Assembly: GCA_933228675.1 (NCBI GenBank)
Contig: OW121741.1
Coordinates: forward strand, 37,601,952-37,665,951
From: Stomorhina lunata
Taxonomy: Eukaryota; Arthropoda; Insecta; Diptera; Rhiniidae
Reading direction: 5' to 3'
DNA length: 64,000 nucleotides
The notes below the pieces were generated by a model that made no database searches, had not been told where the DNA came from, and saw only the letters and a list, made by a program, of their open reading frames with translations. This document shows, one piece after another, positions 10,086 through 23,087 of this stretch. The translations under genes and the position numbers were made by a program. The first letter of the stretch is position 1; each line of letters opens with the position of its first letter.

Positions 10086-13000
10086 AAAAATTTTGGCCCA
10101 ATGATTCAGCATGAAAGCGTAGAAAAACATATGACAGCACTGATAACAACGCAGACATATTATACGAATACTTTGCGAATAGAACGAAAAATGAGAGAGT
10201 CGTACGAATTTTTTCTAACTTAAAGTGTGACATCAAACTATTTCGTTGATTAACATGCAGTGCAATAATAAAATAGTGTGTAAAAAGACAATCAACGAAA
10301 ATGTGTGAATGAATGAAGGCATCTGCATAAAAAGTTATTGCCTTTGTAGGCAATGCAAAAGCAATATGCATACGTTGCTGTCAACATTTGTGAATGTATT
10401 CAGTCTCTTCTCTGGTGTATATATTTTGAAATGATATGGAGACGTATACTTGATATGAAATTTGTAGTAATTATTTATAGCTTATACGATAAGTATGTTT
10501 TAATTTTAGTATTTTATATGATTTTATTATTCAAACCACAAACATACCCAACAAAATTAAAATTTGTTTATAGTTTGCTTACGGCAACTGTTGTTAAGCT
10601 CAGCCGCAAATAATAAATCTCTGCTGTTACTAAAGTAGCAATTAGGATAAAAGTATAAAAACAAATGTTTGCATTTAACATTGACAAATAAAATGCAAAA
10701 GTTATTTTGCAAAATATTTTTCTTCAACAATTATTTGTAGTGATTAAATTGCTTTTATTAATTAAAAAAAAAAAAAAGGCAATATGCTTCTTTTTAAATA
10801 ATGTAATGGACTTTGCAGTTCTTCCAATTACAATTAAAAGGAAAATTTTCTAAGTCTTAAAATAATTGTTTGGCTATGTTTTTCCTATCGACAATATAAA
10901 ACTTAAAGTGTATTTCATATAAATATTAAATAGTTATGTTTAAATGACCACTAATTTTTGACTAAATACCTTAAGTAATATAGAGTTATAAGAAGTACGT
11001 GAGGTTTTAAAAACTATTTTTTTAAAATGTTATTGTTTTAAAACATTTATAATTTTGTTTTTGTGTTTCCTTTTTTGCATGATAAGTATTATAGTTCTTC
11101 ACTTACTTTTCATGCGCCACTTCTCTGAAATATTTTTGGTTTTACTACCACATTTAGTTCTGATTATTGTTTTATTTTCAGCAAACAGAATGCATTTATT
11201 CTTATGACATCGCACAAAATATGTATAAAAGATTCGAAAACGAAGGCAGACTCCTGCAGTAACACCAACGATTGTCCTGTCCTTCTCTGTGCAGTGAATA
11301 AATCTTTTAACGTGATCTGTTAACTTATAGCATATTAATAGCAAATGTCAAATCTGTTATGTTAATGTTTTTGTTGATTGCTTAACTTTTTTGTCTCTTA
11401 TGTCTGGGCCTTAAGCATGTTTACAACTTGGTACCAACTAGTAAAAACTTTTAAATGTAAGGCAATCGTATGTGTACGTCCTTGTGAGTAAAGTTTGTAT
11501 ATGGTAGTATATGTGTCGAAATTGTTTGGGAAAATTATCTTAAAACCATCTATAATATTAATACGCAAGCACCTATTTCTTATCCCCTTTTACGCTTTAA
11601 TTATACACTCATTTCTGGAAAATTTTATACCATTTGAAAGGTATTTTTCCGTAAATCAGACGAATCTATATTTTATTAAAATCGGTTCAGTTTTAAAAAA
11701 TCGGTTTGGTATTTAAAAATCTTACTAACACAATAAAGAAAACTCACATGCATATGAAATTCACTATAAGAATCAAACAAAAGAAATTGTATGCAAACAT
11801 GTTTTCTTTTGTTTTTATTATTTTTGGTGAGTGATGAGAATAAAAGAGTACATTTGTGGGGAGATAGTGGTAGACAAAGACAAAAATAAAGAGTATTTTA
11901 TTACAATTAAATAAATGTTTTTGTTTTGTAAAATAATAGCAACAAAAATTATTGGTATTGTTTTTATTATTTGTGGTGAGGGAGTAAAAGACAAAATTAA
12001 TATTTTGGAAGATTTGACAAAAAAAAGTGCTTAAAATGTAAACCTTTCAAATTTGAATTATTTGAAGTTAAAATTTTATGGAATTTTGTTTTTTGGGTTG
12101 GTTTATTGGGATAAAATCTTCGAGTGATTGAGGAATAAATATTGTGTTAAAAAAATAAATAATATTGCAGGGAAGGGCACGCATGAGATCATTAAGGGCT
12201 ATTTTACAATGCCAATTTTTTTAAGAGTCACAGTAGTAAAAAGTTGGATAAGAACATTGTGGCTTATACCCAAAAAGGATGTTATCGATTAAAAAAAACA
12301 GTCTTTTGAAGGAAAGTTTATAATAATTACAGATTATTATCAAGAAAAGGAATAAAATGATCGGTCTGAATCAAATGTAAATTCAAAACTGATTAATGTT
12401 TAGAAAATGCTATAATATCAGGAAGGAATATTAAAAGGCAAATCTTGCATTGCGACTGGAATATGCAGGTTGTGGACATATGACAAGAGAAATTTTTTTG
12501 TGAGTTTATCTAAATTTAGAAATATTGTATTAGAGAACATTTGAAGAGCATTTGTTAGATATGGAATTTGTATCTTAGACAAATTTGTTGCTTGGCTGTA
12601 GGTTTTGATTATTTAAAGTTTTTGGTCATGCATTTAAGGTGATTGGTGAAGACTAATTTAATTTAAGAATAGGTATATTTAGTTTATTGTAATCAAATTT
12701 ACTATTTCTCTTACTCATATGTTTATGTAATCATTTTGGCCTGCTAAGGCTTTTGGATTATTAATGAATGAATAAAATAAATAAATAAATGGTTTTAAAC
12801 TGTAAGCTTCTATAGATTCCAAGTACTTCGTGGTTCTCGCGGTTAATTATGTAGTAAAATGATAATAAATTTTAAATATTAGGATCTTTGTTAAAAAGTT
12901 AAATAAGACCTTGATTTCTCCATCAGTCCGTTAGTAACGCTTACAAGTTTATCTCTTCATCACTTCACAGAACATTTTGACATTGATAACGCAAGATGTT

Positions 13001-13491
13001 TTGATAAGAGCTACTAAGTCTAACACTTTTTCCTTCTCATTCACTTCTGAAGATGCAAAAACGGTTTATTATGGAATAAAATAATAAATAAATAAACTCT
13101 TCGAGAGCTACACAATTTTTAATTATAGTTTTGCCAATTTGGCCAATTCGACGCTCTGTTGTATGGAGTGACATAGAAATCAATGAGATCATTTTCTCCA
13201 CATATCCGTTTAGCCCGAGCAATTTTAAAAACTTGCTACATCGACACTGTCATTTTTGACTTAAAGCTCTGATTGTATGAGTTTTCTTTTATAGAGAAGT
13301 AGCACTCAGGCAAATACTGCCTATACATTTGCATATGGAGTATATACGAATTGGGTAACCTTATTTGGAAAGGGGATGGTAGAGAAGAGAAAGGTATATC
13401 TATTTTTAGAACAGTGCAGTTGCGCCATTTGTTGTTATTTAGACGTATTCTATTGTTTTACAGCCAATTTTATTTATTTTTCGTAGACGGC
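10086..13491. other. AT-rich intergenic sequence without recognised genes
   Basis: Open frames here (all under 110 codons) lack recognisable motifs. About 200 bp near 11300-11520 are similar to 61720-61900 (shared words GCCTTAAGCATGTTTACAAC and ACGTGATCTG), and ACAGATCACGTT occurs again near 21550, so an old dispersed repeat is present. Confidence 0.45.
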
Positions 13492-14109
13492 GTGAACAGG
13501 CTTTATCGGAATTAGTTCATATAATATTCTTGGTGTACATTTATCCTTGATTTGAACGACATTTTGATATATGTATCTAGAGAAGATTTGTATGAAGATC
13601 TCAAAAAGCTTATAAAAAAGCTTAAAGACTAGCTACTTGTAAGAAAGACGATAACATTCTAACTGATTTAGTTTAGTTCAGAAGGAGGTATCAAATATCA
13701 GTTGTTATCTTCAAGGTAAAAATACCACAGTTGTGCTAGTATAGAAGAGCTATTGAGAAACAAAGGGGATTCAAACTTACCATTATTCTGGTTAGATCAA
13801 CGCTTTTATCGTTTAAGTTAGTTTGATTACCAGACTATCACACTTACCTTACCTATTATGAATTAGATAATCACACTTTAATATAATTCAACTCTGAACA
13901 AACTTAAGAATACTTAAAGAAATACTACAAGAAAATGTTTCTTTATGACTAATTTTAATAAATAATTTAATTAGGAAGATATTTTAAAAACATTTAAATG
14001 TTTGTAAATAAAAAACTACCAAACTTGTAGCAGTTGCATAAGATTTTATTTACTGGCTTTGATCTTATAATCCAACTGCCACCTAAATTCGTAATGTTGT
14101 GAATTTATT
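13492..14109 (+). repeat. 618-bp direct repeat, left copy
   Basis: Starts GTGAACAGGCTTTATCGGAA and ends TTGTGAATTTATT. Its partner at 16491-17108 has the same length with no indel and roughly ten substitutions by eye. The right edge coincides with the 5' end of the HINE at 14110. It does not look like an LTR: no TG...CA ends, no primer-binding site after it and no gag-pol between the copies. Confidence 0.9.
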
Positions 14110-14238
14110 ATACCCTTCACCAATAGGTGAAAGGGTATTATAAGTTTGTGATTCCGTTTTAATTATTAGTGATCGTAGACCCCATAAAAATTATACCGAT
14201 CGACTCAGAATCGGGAGAAGAATCGATTAAGCGATGTC

Positions 14239-14273
<35 letters not shown>

Positions 14274-16464
14274 CTGTCTGTCTGTTGAAATCAAGTTTCT
14301 GAAGCCCCTGGAGGATGGACCTACATAAATTATATACCAGATTTTAGAAAATTCTCCCGCAATGAACGCTATTAAATTTCATTAAAATCGGTTTATAAAC
14401 ACCGAAAATATCGAAAAAATACCAAAAATTAGACGAAAATTTTAAAATTTTTGATTGAAACACACTTTTAAGTACCAAGAGAAAAAAGATACTCCTGGTG
14501 TACATATGATAATATGTTATATATCAGATTGTAGGAAATAGTTTCCCAAAGCACTCTGTAAAATTTTACCAAAATCGGTCCATAAACAATTGAGATATCG
14601 CCATAACACTACATTTGATGTACAGCAAATTGCCCAAAGTACGTGTCTAAGAAATTTTGTTTACATTTTGTAAGTATTGTTTTAGCGATATCTCAGGTGT
14701 TTATGGGCCGATTGTGATGAAATTTGACATCGTTCTTTGTGTGAGGATTTTCTAAAATCTATACTCCATAAATCTGATTACGAATACCATTCAAACTGTA
14801 CCGATCAACTCAGAATCAGGAGAATCGATTTCGCGACCTCCGTCCGTCCGTCTGTTTGTCTGTCTGTCTGTATGTCTGCTTGTCTGTCCGTCTGTTTGTT
14901 TGTCCGTCCGTCTGTTTTTTTGTCCGTCCGTCTACCTGTCTGTAATTTTTTCTGTTGTAGTCAAGTTTTTGTAGCTCCTGTTTTGTCGATATCTCAGGTG
15001 TTTATTTTGATGAAATTTAATAGCGTCCTTCGCAGGGGATTACCTAAATTCTGATGCGTTCGGTAATTTGCGTTAGATATAATTTAGCGTTTAAGCGATG
15101 GTGTTTTGATCGACAATGATAAAATTCAGGGTGATACAATATCCTAAAATTTTGCGTAAAATCCAGGAGCTCCACAAATCTGATTTTAGCAGACAGACAC
15201 TCTGCATTAATCTTAATTTTGTGTCTGACTTTTGAACATTATGATAACATTTGAGAATGTATTATATATCAAGTTATAGGTAATCTTCCTAGGAAGTACA
15301 AATTGCAGCTAAGTACATGATATCCGTTCAAAACCTACATATGTATGTAAGTATCTCACATATCAACGAAAATTTAAATTTTTTAATTGCAATTGGGAGA
15401 AATCCGTTCACGTTTGACAATTGATCCCGTATAACTTCGTTGTACAATATTGATATTCAGGGCGATAGCGCCTAAAATAAACTTTCTAGAGGGACAACAT
15501 TTGACAAAAGTATTTCTGATCTCTTGAAAAGTTCGATATTGAAAATGGGCGAGCTCTATTCACATTTAGTGAAATCTCCCATATAAACCCGACCGGGAAT
15601 CGATTTAATGCTGATAAATTAAATCACATTAAAATTGCACAAAGAACTAGAGCAAAACTTTCCAAACATCCATCGGACAGATCGAAAGAACTATACATCC
15701 CAAATATTATTGATGAAGTGTTCATTTTAATTAATTAACTAACTTCAAATTAATAAGTAAACTTTTCCGACAAAGCTGATAACCATCCATTCAAAAGCTA
15801 TATATTTCACGTATGTATCTAAAACTAAGAGTGTATACCCTATAATTTTAAGGCTTGTATACATTGACAATCATTGTTAAAGCTTTGACCTAAATCAGTC
15901 CGCTAACTTCAGAGTTTTACATAACTAATCAAGAACTTTAACTAGTTGGATAATTCGTACGAATTAAAGTGCACAACCCTCACTGGGCACAGCGTTTTTG
16001 GGTTGCATGTCAGAATACTTAAACTTCATCAAATCGATTGCAAATCTAAGGGCATCTATTATTTGAAGCATCTTTTTTGCATGGTTTATCTGGTCTATCG
16101 AACTTTATTAAATGTTCGTAAAATATGTGTCTATTTTATTTCGAAGCTACTGCCTGGCTTAAATATGCATTCTCTACTTGTAGTCTAGTAATCATTATCT
16201 TTCACAAAGGGACCACTTTAGAACCCAAGTGAAGCTTCCCTAGACATCAGCCACCTGCCCAACCTAACCTTTGGGTGCATAACTATTCTAGATGATGACG
16301 CCACCGAAAAGGTTTTCGTTTTCCGACTCTTAATTTTAAAGACTCTTTGCATATAATACTAGTATAACCAAATATTGCTACGAATTACATTAAGTTCTTT
16401 TGAAACACCATTGGTGAAGGGTATCCAAGATTCGGCAAAGCCGAATATACCACTCTTACTTGTT
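14110..16464 (+). mobile_element. HINE (Helentron-like, mini-me type), full length
   Basis: 5' end ATACCCTTCACCAATAGGTG. Close to the 3' end is the inverted copy CACCATTGGTGAAGGGTAT, then the hairpin ATTCGGC-AAA-GCCGAAT and the terminus CACTCTTACTTGTT. This arrangement (subterminal inverted repeats with a 3' hairpin outside the second one) is what is known for Helentron-associated elements. Two (GTCY)n blocks lie at about 14236-14285 and 14841-14945, as in mini-me elements of Diptera. It encodes no protein and would depend on a Rep-helicase supplied elsewhere. The element at 58737-61513 is a second copy on the minus strand. Confidence 0.8.
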
Positions 16465-16490
16465 ATTATTTATGTTAAAATCTCCATTTA

Positions 16491-17108
16491 GTGAACAGGC
16501 TTTATCGGAATTAGTTCATATAATATTCTTGATGTACATTTATCCTTGATTTGAACGACATTTTGATATATGTATCTAGAGAAGATTTGTATGAAGATCT
16601 CAAAAAGCTTATAAAAAAGCTTAAAGACTAGCTACTTGTAAGAAAGACGATAACATTCTAACTGATTTAGTTTAGTTCAGAAGGAGGTATCAAATATCGG
16701 TTGTTATCTTCAAGGTAAAAATACCACAGTTGTGCTAGTATAGAAGAGCTATTGAGAAACAAAGGGGATTCAAACTTACTATTATTCTGGTTATATCAAC
16801 GCTATTATCGTTTAAGTTAGTTTGATTACCAGACTATCACACTTACCTTACCTATAATGAATTAGATAATCACACTTTAATATAATTCAACTCTGAACAA
16901 ACTTAAGAATACTTAAAGAAATACTACAAGAAAATGTTTCTTTATGACTAATTTTAATAAATAATTTAATTAGGAAGATATTTTAAAAACATTTAAATGT
17001 TTGTAAATAAAAAACTACCAAACTTGTAGCAGTTGCATAAGATTTTATTTACTGACTATGATCTTATAATCCAACTGCCACCTAAATTCGTAATGTTGTG
17101 AATTTATT
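16491..17108 (+). repeat. 618-bp direct repeat, right copy
   Basis: Matches 13492-14109 end to end. It is separated from the HINE 3' end by 26 bp (ATTATTTATG...CCATTTA). Confidence 0.9.
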
Positions 17109-17743
17109 TTTACTTGGAATCAGTTTAGAAACACTTTTAATACATATATTAAAGGATTATCACATCTGCAGTGTTATATTTATACAAGTGTTTGTGTTTA
17201 TCTTTGAGTTCATATCCTTTGGCTGTGTCTTTACCATCTTCGTTCTAATTAAAATATTTCCCATCATAAAACTAATACAGAGAGAGCTCTTCATAGTAAT
17301 TAAAAGATGTCATATCCTTATCAGCTGTTTGATTCAAGTAGGGAGTACAATACTCGTATCTTGTATTTACAAACATATGTTTTTTTGGTTTGTGTTATAT
17401 TGTTATAGAAGGTTCTAGGTTTGTCTTTAAGTTTTGTGTCATCACATGTTAGGTTGATATGTAATTAATTTAAATAAATTTTAATTTTTAAATTATTTTT
17501 AGCTTTTTTTAGAGAAAATGTGTATAATTTGACGGCCCTTTTTCATATATATGAAATTATGGTGGAATGTTTTTATAATCAAAACTTACTTTTCATTATA
17601 AGAATAGAGCATTTTATAGTAGCAATTATCATAACTAAACAATACATACATAACAAAATCCTTATGAAAAGTAAAATTTTATGATTTTACCTCAGACTAA
17701 TTTTTTACTTGATATTTAATTTTTGCTCCCGTTTAACTTCTAA
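17109..17743. other. AT-rich sequence, nothing recognised
   Basis: Only the about 60-bp similarity to 1984-2046 noted above; the open frame here has no motif. Confidence 0.5.
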
Positions 17744-19217
17744 AGTACCTGGTAGACCGAGCCTTGCTCGGAGCTTTATGAAAAGCATTTTGAGGAAAAT
17801 TTTAAAGTTTTTATATATTTTATATTATAAAGTGCTAAAATAAATTTAGAGGAAAGACATTGTAGAAATATTCAGTTAATTTTGAATTATTTGATTTATT
17901 CTGTCCGACCAACACATAGTTTGCATAGTTTACAGTTTAACTCATTTTGAATAATTTTGGAAATTATTCATTTCAACAGAAACCTCTGTCGACTCATGCG
18001 CAACAACTTTGCTAAAGATTATAGTCTGATCAAAAGCACAGTTTACGATTTAATTCATTTTGAGTAGTTTTCTGTGGCGCCACCTGTCGGACTTTGCTTA
18101 TTCCAATTCATAAACCTTCTTCGGCTTATTCGTAACAACTTTGCTAAAGATTATAGCATGATTAAATGTACAGCATACGATTAAATTGACTTTGAGTAAA
18201 TTTCAGTTGCGCCACCAGTCGAAATTTCTTCATACCAACTAAGAAACCTTCGTCGGCTCATGTGCAACAACTTTGCTAAAGATTGTAGCATGATTAAATG
18301 TACAGATTACGATTAAATTGACTTTGAGTAAGTTTCTGTAGCGCCACCTGTCGGAAATTATTCATACCAACTAAAAAGCCTTCGTCGGCTCATGCGCTAC
18401 AACTTTGCTAAAGATCATAGCATGATCAAATGTACAGATTACGAGTTAATTAATTTTTAGTAATTTTCAGTGGCGCCATCTGTCGGAAATTAGTCTTATC
18501 AACTTTAAAACCTTCGCCGGCTTATCCGCAACATCTTCGCTAAAGAGCATAACACAATCAAATTCACAGTTTACTATTCTATAAAGAACATACATACAGA
18601 CAAACATTCATTTGTTTAAAATAATACTAATTTTTCCCCCTTTTTATTCCCTAATTTCTAAAAGTTCCATATGTATATTTGGTACTTTTTTGGTGCCAAT
18701 TGAATTCGGTACATTTTTTTAAAACGCATTTAACATAATGTATAATGTTCCTATTCATATTACTTTGGAGATGTTAAGTTATCATTTTATCCCTTTTTTA
18801 CCCATTTTGGCTCCAAAATCAAAAAAGTACCAAATACGTATTTCATGTTTTTTTTACATCTATTGATTGCAGTACCAAGTTTCTTTCTATATTCTTTAGT
18901 TTAAAATATAAGAGTGGGTTAAAAAGGTGCCAAAAAAACTATTTTCACCCTTTTTTACCCCCTATCGGACATAGTTTCAAAAAAGTACCAAGCACCTGTC
19001 CGCTTATTTTCAAAGCTGTTTAAAACGTAATTTTAATTTTGTTTCTATACCTATTACTTTAGGAGACATAGCGTTTTCGATTTTTTCCCCTTTTTAGCCG
19101 TTTTTACCCTCTTAGAGGTAAAAGTTCCAAAAGTCCCTTCTTCTTCGACCTATACATCAAAAAAGATACCCACTGTCCAAATTTTATCAAAATCGTTAGA
19201 GCCGTTTTCGAGATAGT

Positions 19218-19264
<47 letters not shown>

Positions 19265-19282
19265 GTTTAAGAATATAAGATA
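17744..19282 (+). mobile_element. Unclassified end-defined interspersed repeat, copy B
   Basis: Same ends as copy A (AGTACCTGGTAGACCGAGCC at left; CTCGTTTAAGAATATAAGAT at right), one fewer internal 130-bp unit, and a (TA)n run of about 20 units at 19222-19261 where copy A has about seven. No coding capacity. Confidence 0.8.
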
Positions 19283-19429
19283 CTTGAGTTGTTCCTTTCA
19301 TTACTTATCTTGAATTTTTCCGGAAGCATGTAATTTTTCTTAAACCTATTTGTGATTAATGACAATTATAGAATTAAGTACACGAACGAAATTTTTAGTG
19401 TATAAAAAGCTCAAGCATACAATGAAATA

Positions 19430-19886
19430 CGAGCGTTTTAGTGATTTTTGTCTCATTTTATGCGTTTTGATAAAATAGTTTATATGGGAGCTATGGTCAA
19501 ATGTGGACCGATTTCAAGCAAACTGATTTTGATTTGCATAAGCAGTCTTTGTTTCAAAAAATATTGATATTTGTGGCCAATATATCAATTCCGCGAAGTG
19601 GGACCTATTGGAGGTACCATAAATAATGGACCGATTTTGAAGAATTTTAATTGCCATGGTCCCACTGATCTGTGCCAAATTTCATCAAATTATCTTTAGA
19701 ATTGCGACCTGTACTTTGATTACATGGTTTACATAGGGGTCCAGTCGTCCAGCCAGACGCACGGACAGACTGACATCGCTAAATCGACTCATAAAGTATT
19801 TCTAAGCCTATTGGTATGCTAAAAGGTGGGTCTAAGATAAATATTTCTTTGCGTAACATTCCACGTATGGTGGTGTAGGGTATAAC
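19430..19886 (-). mobile_element. HINE fragment, 5' part, split by a hAT-like element
   Basis: On the minus strand it matches the first half of the HINE at 43316, including GACATCGCTAAATCGACTCA and GTGGGTCTAAGATAAATATT. The 5' end reads CCACGTATGGTGGTGTAGGG then TATAAC, and the sequence continues after the hAT-like insertion at 20981. Confidence 0.75.
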
Positions 19887-20972
19887 TAGGGTTGCCAGAC
19901 ACAAATCCTGAAAAAGCTGGACATAAGAAAAAAAAAAAGCTTGACAACCCAAAAATTAGCTGGACATTAATGATAAAAAATTTGCTTTGATATCATGGCA
20001 AGCACATTGCGCGATTTGACTGCCGCCTTTTCAAGTATCGAGAAGGAATCTAATAAAATGGGTCAATGAATCAAATAAAAACTGCTGGTTTCTAAAAGCA
20101 GACAATCCTCAAGAATTGGATCACATGTGATCGTTGAGAACTATAGCTACGAGGTTGTAAAAGAATTTGTTTACCTCGGTACCGCCGTCAACATAAATAA
20201 CGACGTAAGTTTCAAAATCAAACGTAGAATCATACTTGCCAACAAATGCTATTTTGGCTGGCAGATAAGAAATAAAGCATTTTTGTAAGAACTTAAACTA
20301 CGCTCTACAAAACGCTTATACCACCCGTATTGAATCATGGGTACTTGCACAGGCAGAGGAAGCTATTCTTGCAGTTGTTGAGAGGAAGATTTTACGAAAA
20401 ATCTTTGGACCATTTTGCATCAAAAATGAATATCGAACATGAATGAATGAATAATGAGCAGTATGAGTTATACGTTGACATCGACATAGTAAAGCGCATC
20501 AAAAAGCACCGGCTACGTTGACTGGGGCATGTTCTGCGAATGTATGAAAATACTCCAGCAACAAAAGTATTCGAGAACGATTCCGAATGAACTCATAAAA
20601 GGGGACGTCCGAAAATACAATGGAAAGGCCAAGTAGAGGAAAATCTTTCAAAGCTTGACCTACGAACTGTAGAATATGCGCACATAACAGGTTTTTGATA
20701 TAGTCCATTTAAGTAAAGTAAGTTTAATGGGGAAATTTAATGGAGGGTAATTTTATTACAAATGAACTTGATCAAGAAATCGATCAACGCGTGAAAAATA
20801 TACTTTTGCAAAAATTTTTATTGCATTCTTTTTCATAAAAATAATTTTTCAAAATTTTAAAAAATGTCAATTCTTAATTTTTTAGCTGGACAAATTTAAT
20901 TTTAGCTTGACACTGGACAAGCACTAAAAAAGCTGGACAATCCAGTCGAATCCAGTCTGACTGGCAACCCTA
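19887..20972. mobile_element. Non-autonomous hAT-like element with an 8-bp target duplication
   Basis: Ends TAGGGTTGCCAG and CTGGCAACCCTA form a perfect 12-bp terminal inverted repeat. The 8-bp flanks GGTATAAC at 19879-19886 and 20973-20980 are identical, as expected for hAT-type insertion. Several AGCTGGACA words lie inside both ends, resembling subterminal binding repeats. The 1086-bp interior carries a dead RTE-type reverse transcriptase fragment instead of a transposase. Confidence 0.85.
20080..20715 (+). pseudogene. RTE-type LINE reverse transcriptase, C-terminal fragment
   Basis: In changing frames on the plus strand one reads VVKEFVYLGTAVNINNDV, IKRRIILANKCYFG, EEAILAVVERKILRKIFG and LRMYENTPATKVFEND. 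This succession (FVYLG, the IKRRI..A...YFG block, ERKILRKI.GP, GHVLRM) is the hallmark of the post-polymerase region of RTE-like endonuclease-reverse transcriptases common in insects. Several stops and frameshifts make it non-functional. It lies wholly inside the hAT-like element, so it was either captured or inserted there before or after that element moved. No 3' tail of the LINE is visible. Confidence 0.8.
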
Positions 20973-20980
20973 GGTATAAC

Positions 20981-21956
20981 TAATGGCTTTAAATGATTAT
21001 GGTGACGTATTCTTAATATAAAAGAAACTAATTTTTATAATTACTTATACGACGTGTAATATTTTTGAAATTGGCTTTCAAAAATTATTTTGTGCTAATG
21101 TTAGTAAAAGTATGATTGCTGGTATAAAAAATTGAAAAAATTTAAGTTTCAAATAAAGTTTAACAACTGAAAGAAAGAATGCAATGTCACCTGTGGCAAA
21201 ATCAAAATAATCCTGGGAATAAAAACGAAAACCACACAACTTTGACAAACAGCTGATGTACGGAAAAAATATAATATTTGCATTTTTGATGATGCGATTG
21301 TTCATTTGTATGAGTTTTTTTCTAGATAGTAGAAATAACAAAAGACTTATGACTTTAATACAACAAATCATATTGAATCATTTGAAGCATTTGAAAGTTT
21401 TTTTTTTTATTTATTTAAACAGGACAAGTTGTGTGTGCAATTTAAACGAAATTATTTATTCGTTTGAAAGACCTATTAATATGTCCTAAAACGGAGCAAT
21501 ATACTTAAGAAACCAAAAAATACCATAGAATGCATGTGCTATTTAAGTTAACAGATCACGTTTAAAGTATTACAAAATGCAGTAAATTCGACTTCTATTC
21601 CTTTTCTGTTTTACTTTTCTTCGTGCTGCGAGTATAACAGTAAATGCAATCCATGACTAGAAAATAAAATTCTAAACAGGATTAGAGCAGATAATGAACA
21701 GAAAAATATGTTCAGCAAATACGTTTACATATAAGAAGTTTTGCAAATAAATCTTCTAGTTATATAGGGTTAAATCTGTGGTTTGGTGCTAAAAGTGCCA
21801 ATGTCAATTTTCGGAAGTTTTGAGTTATTCATTGAATAAGATTCCCTTATTTACCCCCTTTTATTTGGCTCCAACAGCTTATCCCTATCTTAACTCAGAA
21901 CAGATTTATGAGTGTTTGTCTGGGCAATACTACTATGAGTTCATATGGAAAATAAA
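20981..21956. other. AT-rich sequence, tail of the HINE then unassigned
   Basis: No gene recognised. Contains ACAGATCACGTTTAAAG near 21552, a word shared with 11310 and 61730. Confidence 0.45.
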
Positions 21957-23013
21957 CAGGGTTGTCATAGAAACCAATTTCATTGGTATTGGTTTTGAAA
22001 ACGACAAAAAAATTAAATAAGTGTCATGAAAACCAATATTAAAGTTCGAGCTACATTTTCTATTGGTTTTATGTGTCACAGAAAATAATATTATTGGTTT
22101 AGTATTGGAAATAAACCAAGCAACTTACAGTTAACAGATTTCATTTAAAAATTGGTCCATCAATTTAAAACAAAGGCGTTACTGGCCAACTGATGTCTTT
22201 TTCGATTTAAAGATCCACTAAGAACAGATTTTTGAAAATTTGGCCTTGTGGGGGATAAAAAAGGGAAAATTCAATAACGCTATAATGCCCAAACTAAAAA
22301 CAATAGAACAAAAATTGAAATCGAGTTTGGATCAGTTACAAAAATAACAGTACAAGTGGTAAGTACTTTTCAAAAAAGGGGAGAAAAAGAGCAAAAATAT
22401 TTTTGGTACTTTTTAGCTTTAACTTTTAAATAAAAAGAGATGGGTGAAAAGTTTACATAGCATTTTTTTATCATGTAATAAGATAAAAACAAGTTTTGGT
22501 ACTTTTTTGTGTCTTTGGAATCAATGAACCGTATAGACAAACATAAAATATATCAAAAATGGGGAAAATTGTAAGGCTAGAATATTCTTTGTGTAAAGGT
22601 ACTGGCGAAGCAAATGCATATCAATTTGACGGATATCCCATGTAAGTCACAATCGTCCTTTGATTGGCAGTGGTTTGTTTCTTGGTGTAGGTAGATTAAA
22701 TTTTTTTCAGTCCGCAATTCGGTCATTCCATTATGTTGGAGTATACAAGCTTCATTTGTCCAAATAGCAGCGTTTTTTTCATACCTATACCACAAACATC
22801 GCAAACAAATGAACATTTTTCTTTAAATTATTTTTTTTAATAATTTTTATTTTATTTTTTATTTGATTTTTGATGTTTCACAAAAAATTCAAATGAAATA
22901 ATAAACAATTGATTCGAACATTTTGTTTGATTTCAAACCAATAATAACAAAACCAGTATTGGTTTTCAAAACTGAGAAATTTAAAAACCGACTTGGTTTC
23001 TATGACACCCCTG
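21957..23013. mobile_element. 1.06-kb TIR element, hAT-like ends
   Basis: Left end CAGGGTTGTCATAGAAACCA, right end TTGGTTTCTATGACACCCCTG read inverted, about 21 bp with one mismatch. Internal repeats of AAACCAAT / ATTGGTTTT lie near both ends. CAGGG termini are typical of hAT elements, but the A-rich flanks do not give an unambiguous 8-bp duplication. A minus-strand 79-codon frame (22577-22816) has no recognisable motif. Confidence 0.7.
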
Positions 23014-23087
23014 AAAAACTTTAAATCAAATTTCTCAAAACTAGTTTTTTTTTGTTTAATTTAATTTTTGGCCAATTTGTTTATTTG

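Noticed and set aside
14110..16464. Canonical Helitron ending in CTRR
   Set aside because: The 3' end reads ACTTGTT; the subterminal inverted repeats and hairpin fit Helentron-type HINEs better.
13492..17108. LTR retrotransposon with 618-bp LTRs
   Set aside because: No TG...CA ends, no primer-binding site or polypurine tract, and the interior is a non-coding HINE.
22577..22816. 79-codon minus-strand frame in the TIR element, possible transposase relic
   Set aside because: Only a stray CRC/C pattern; no zinc finger, BED or hAT dimerisation motif could be read.
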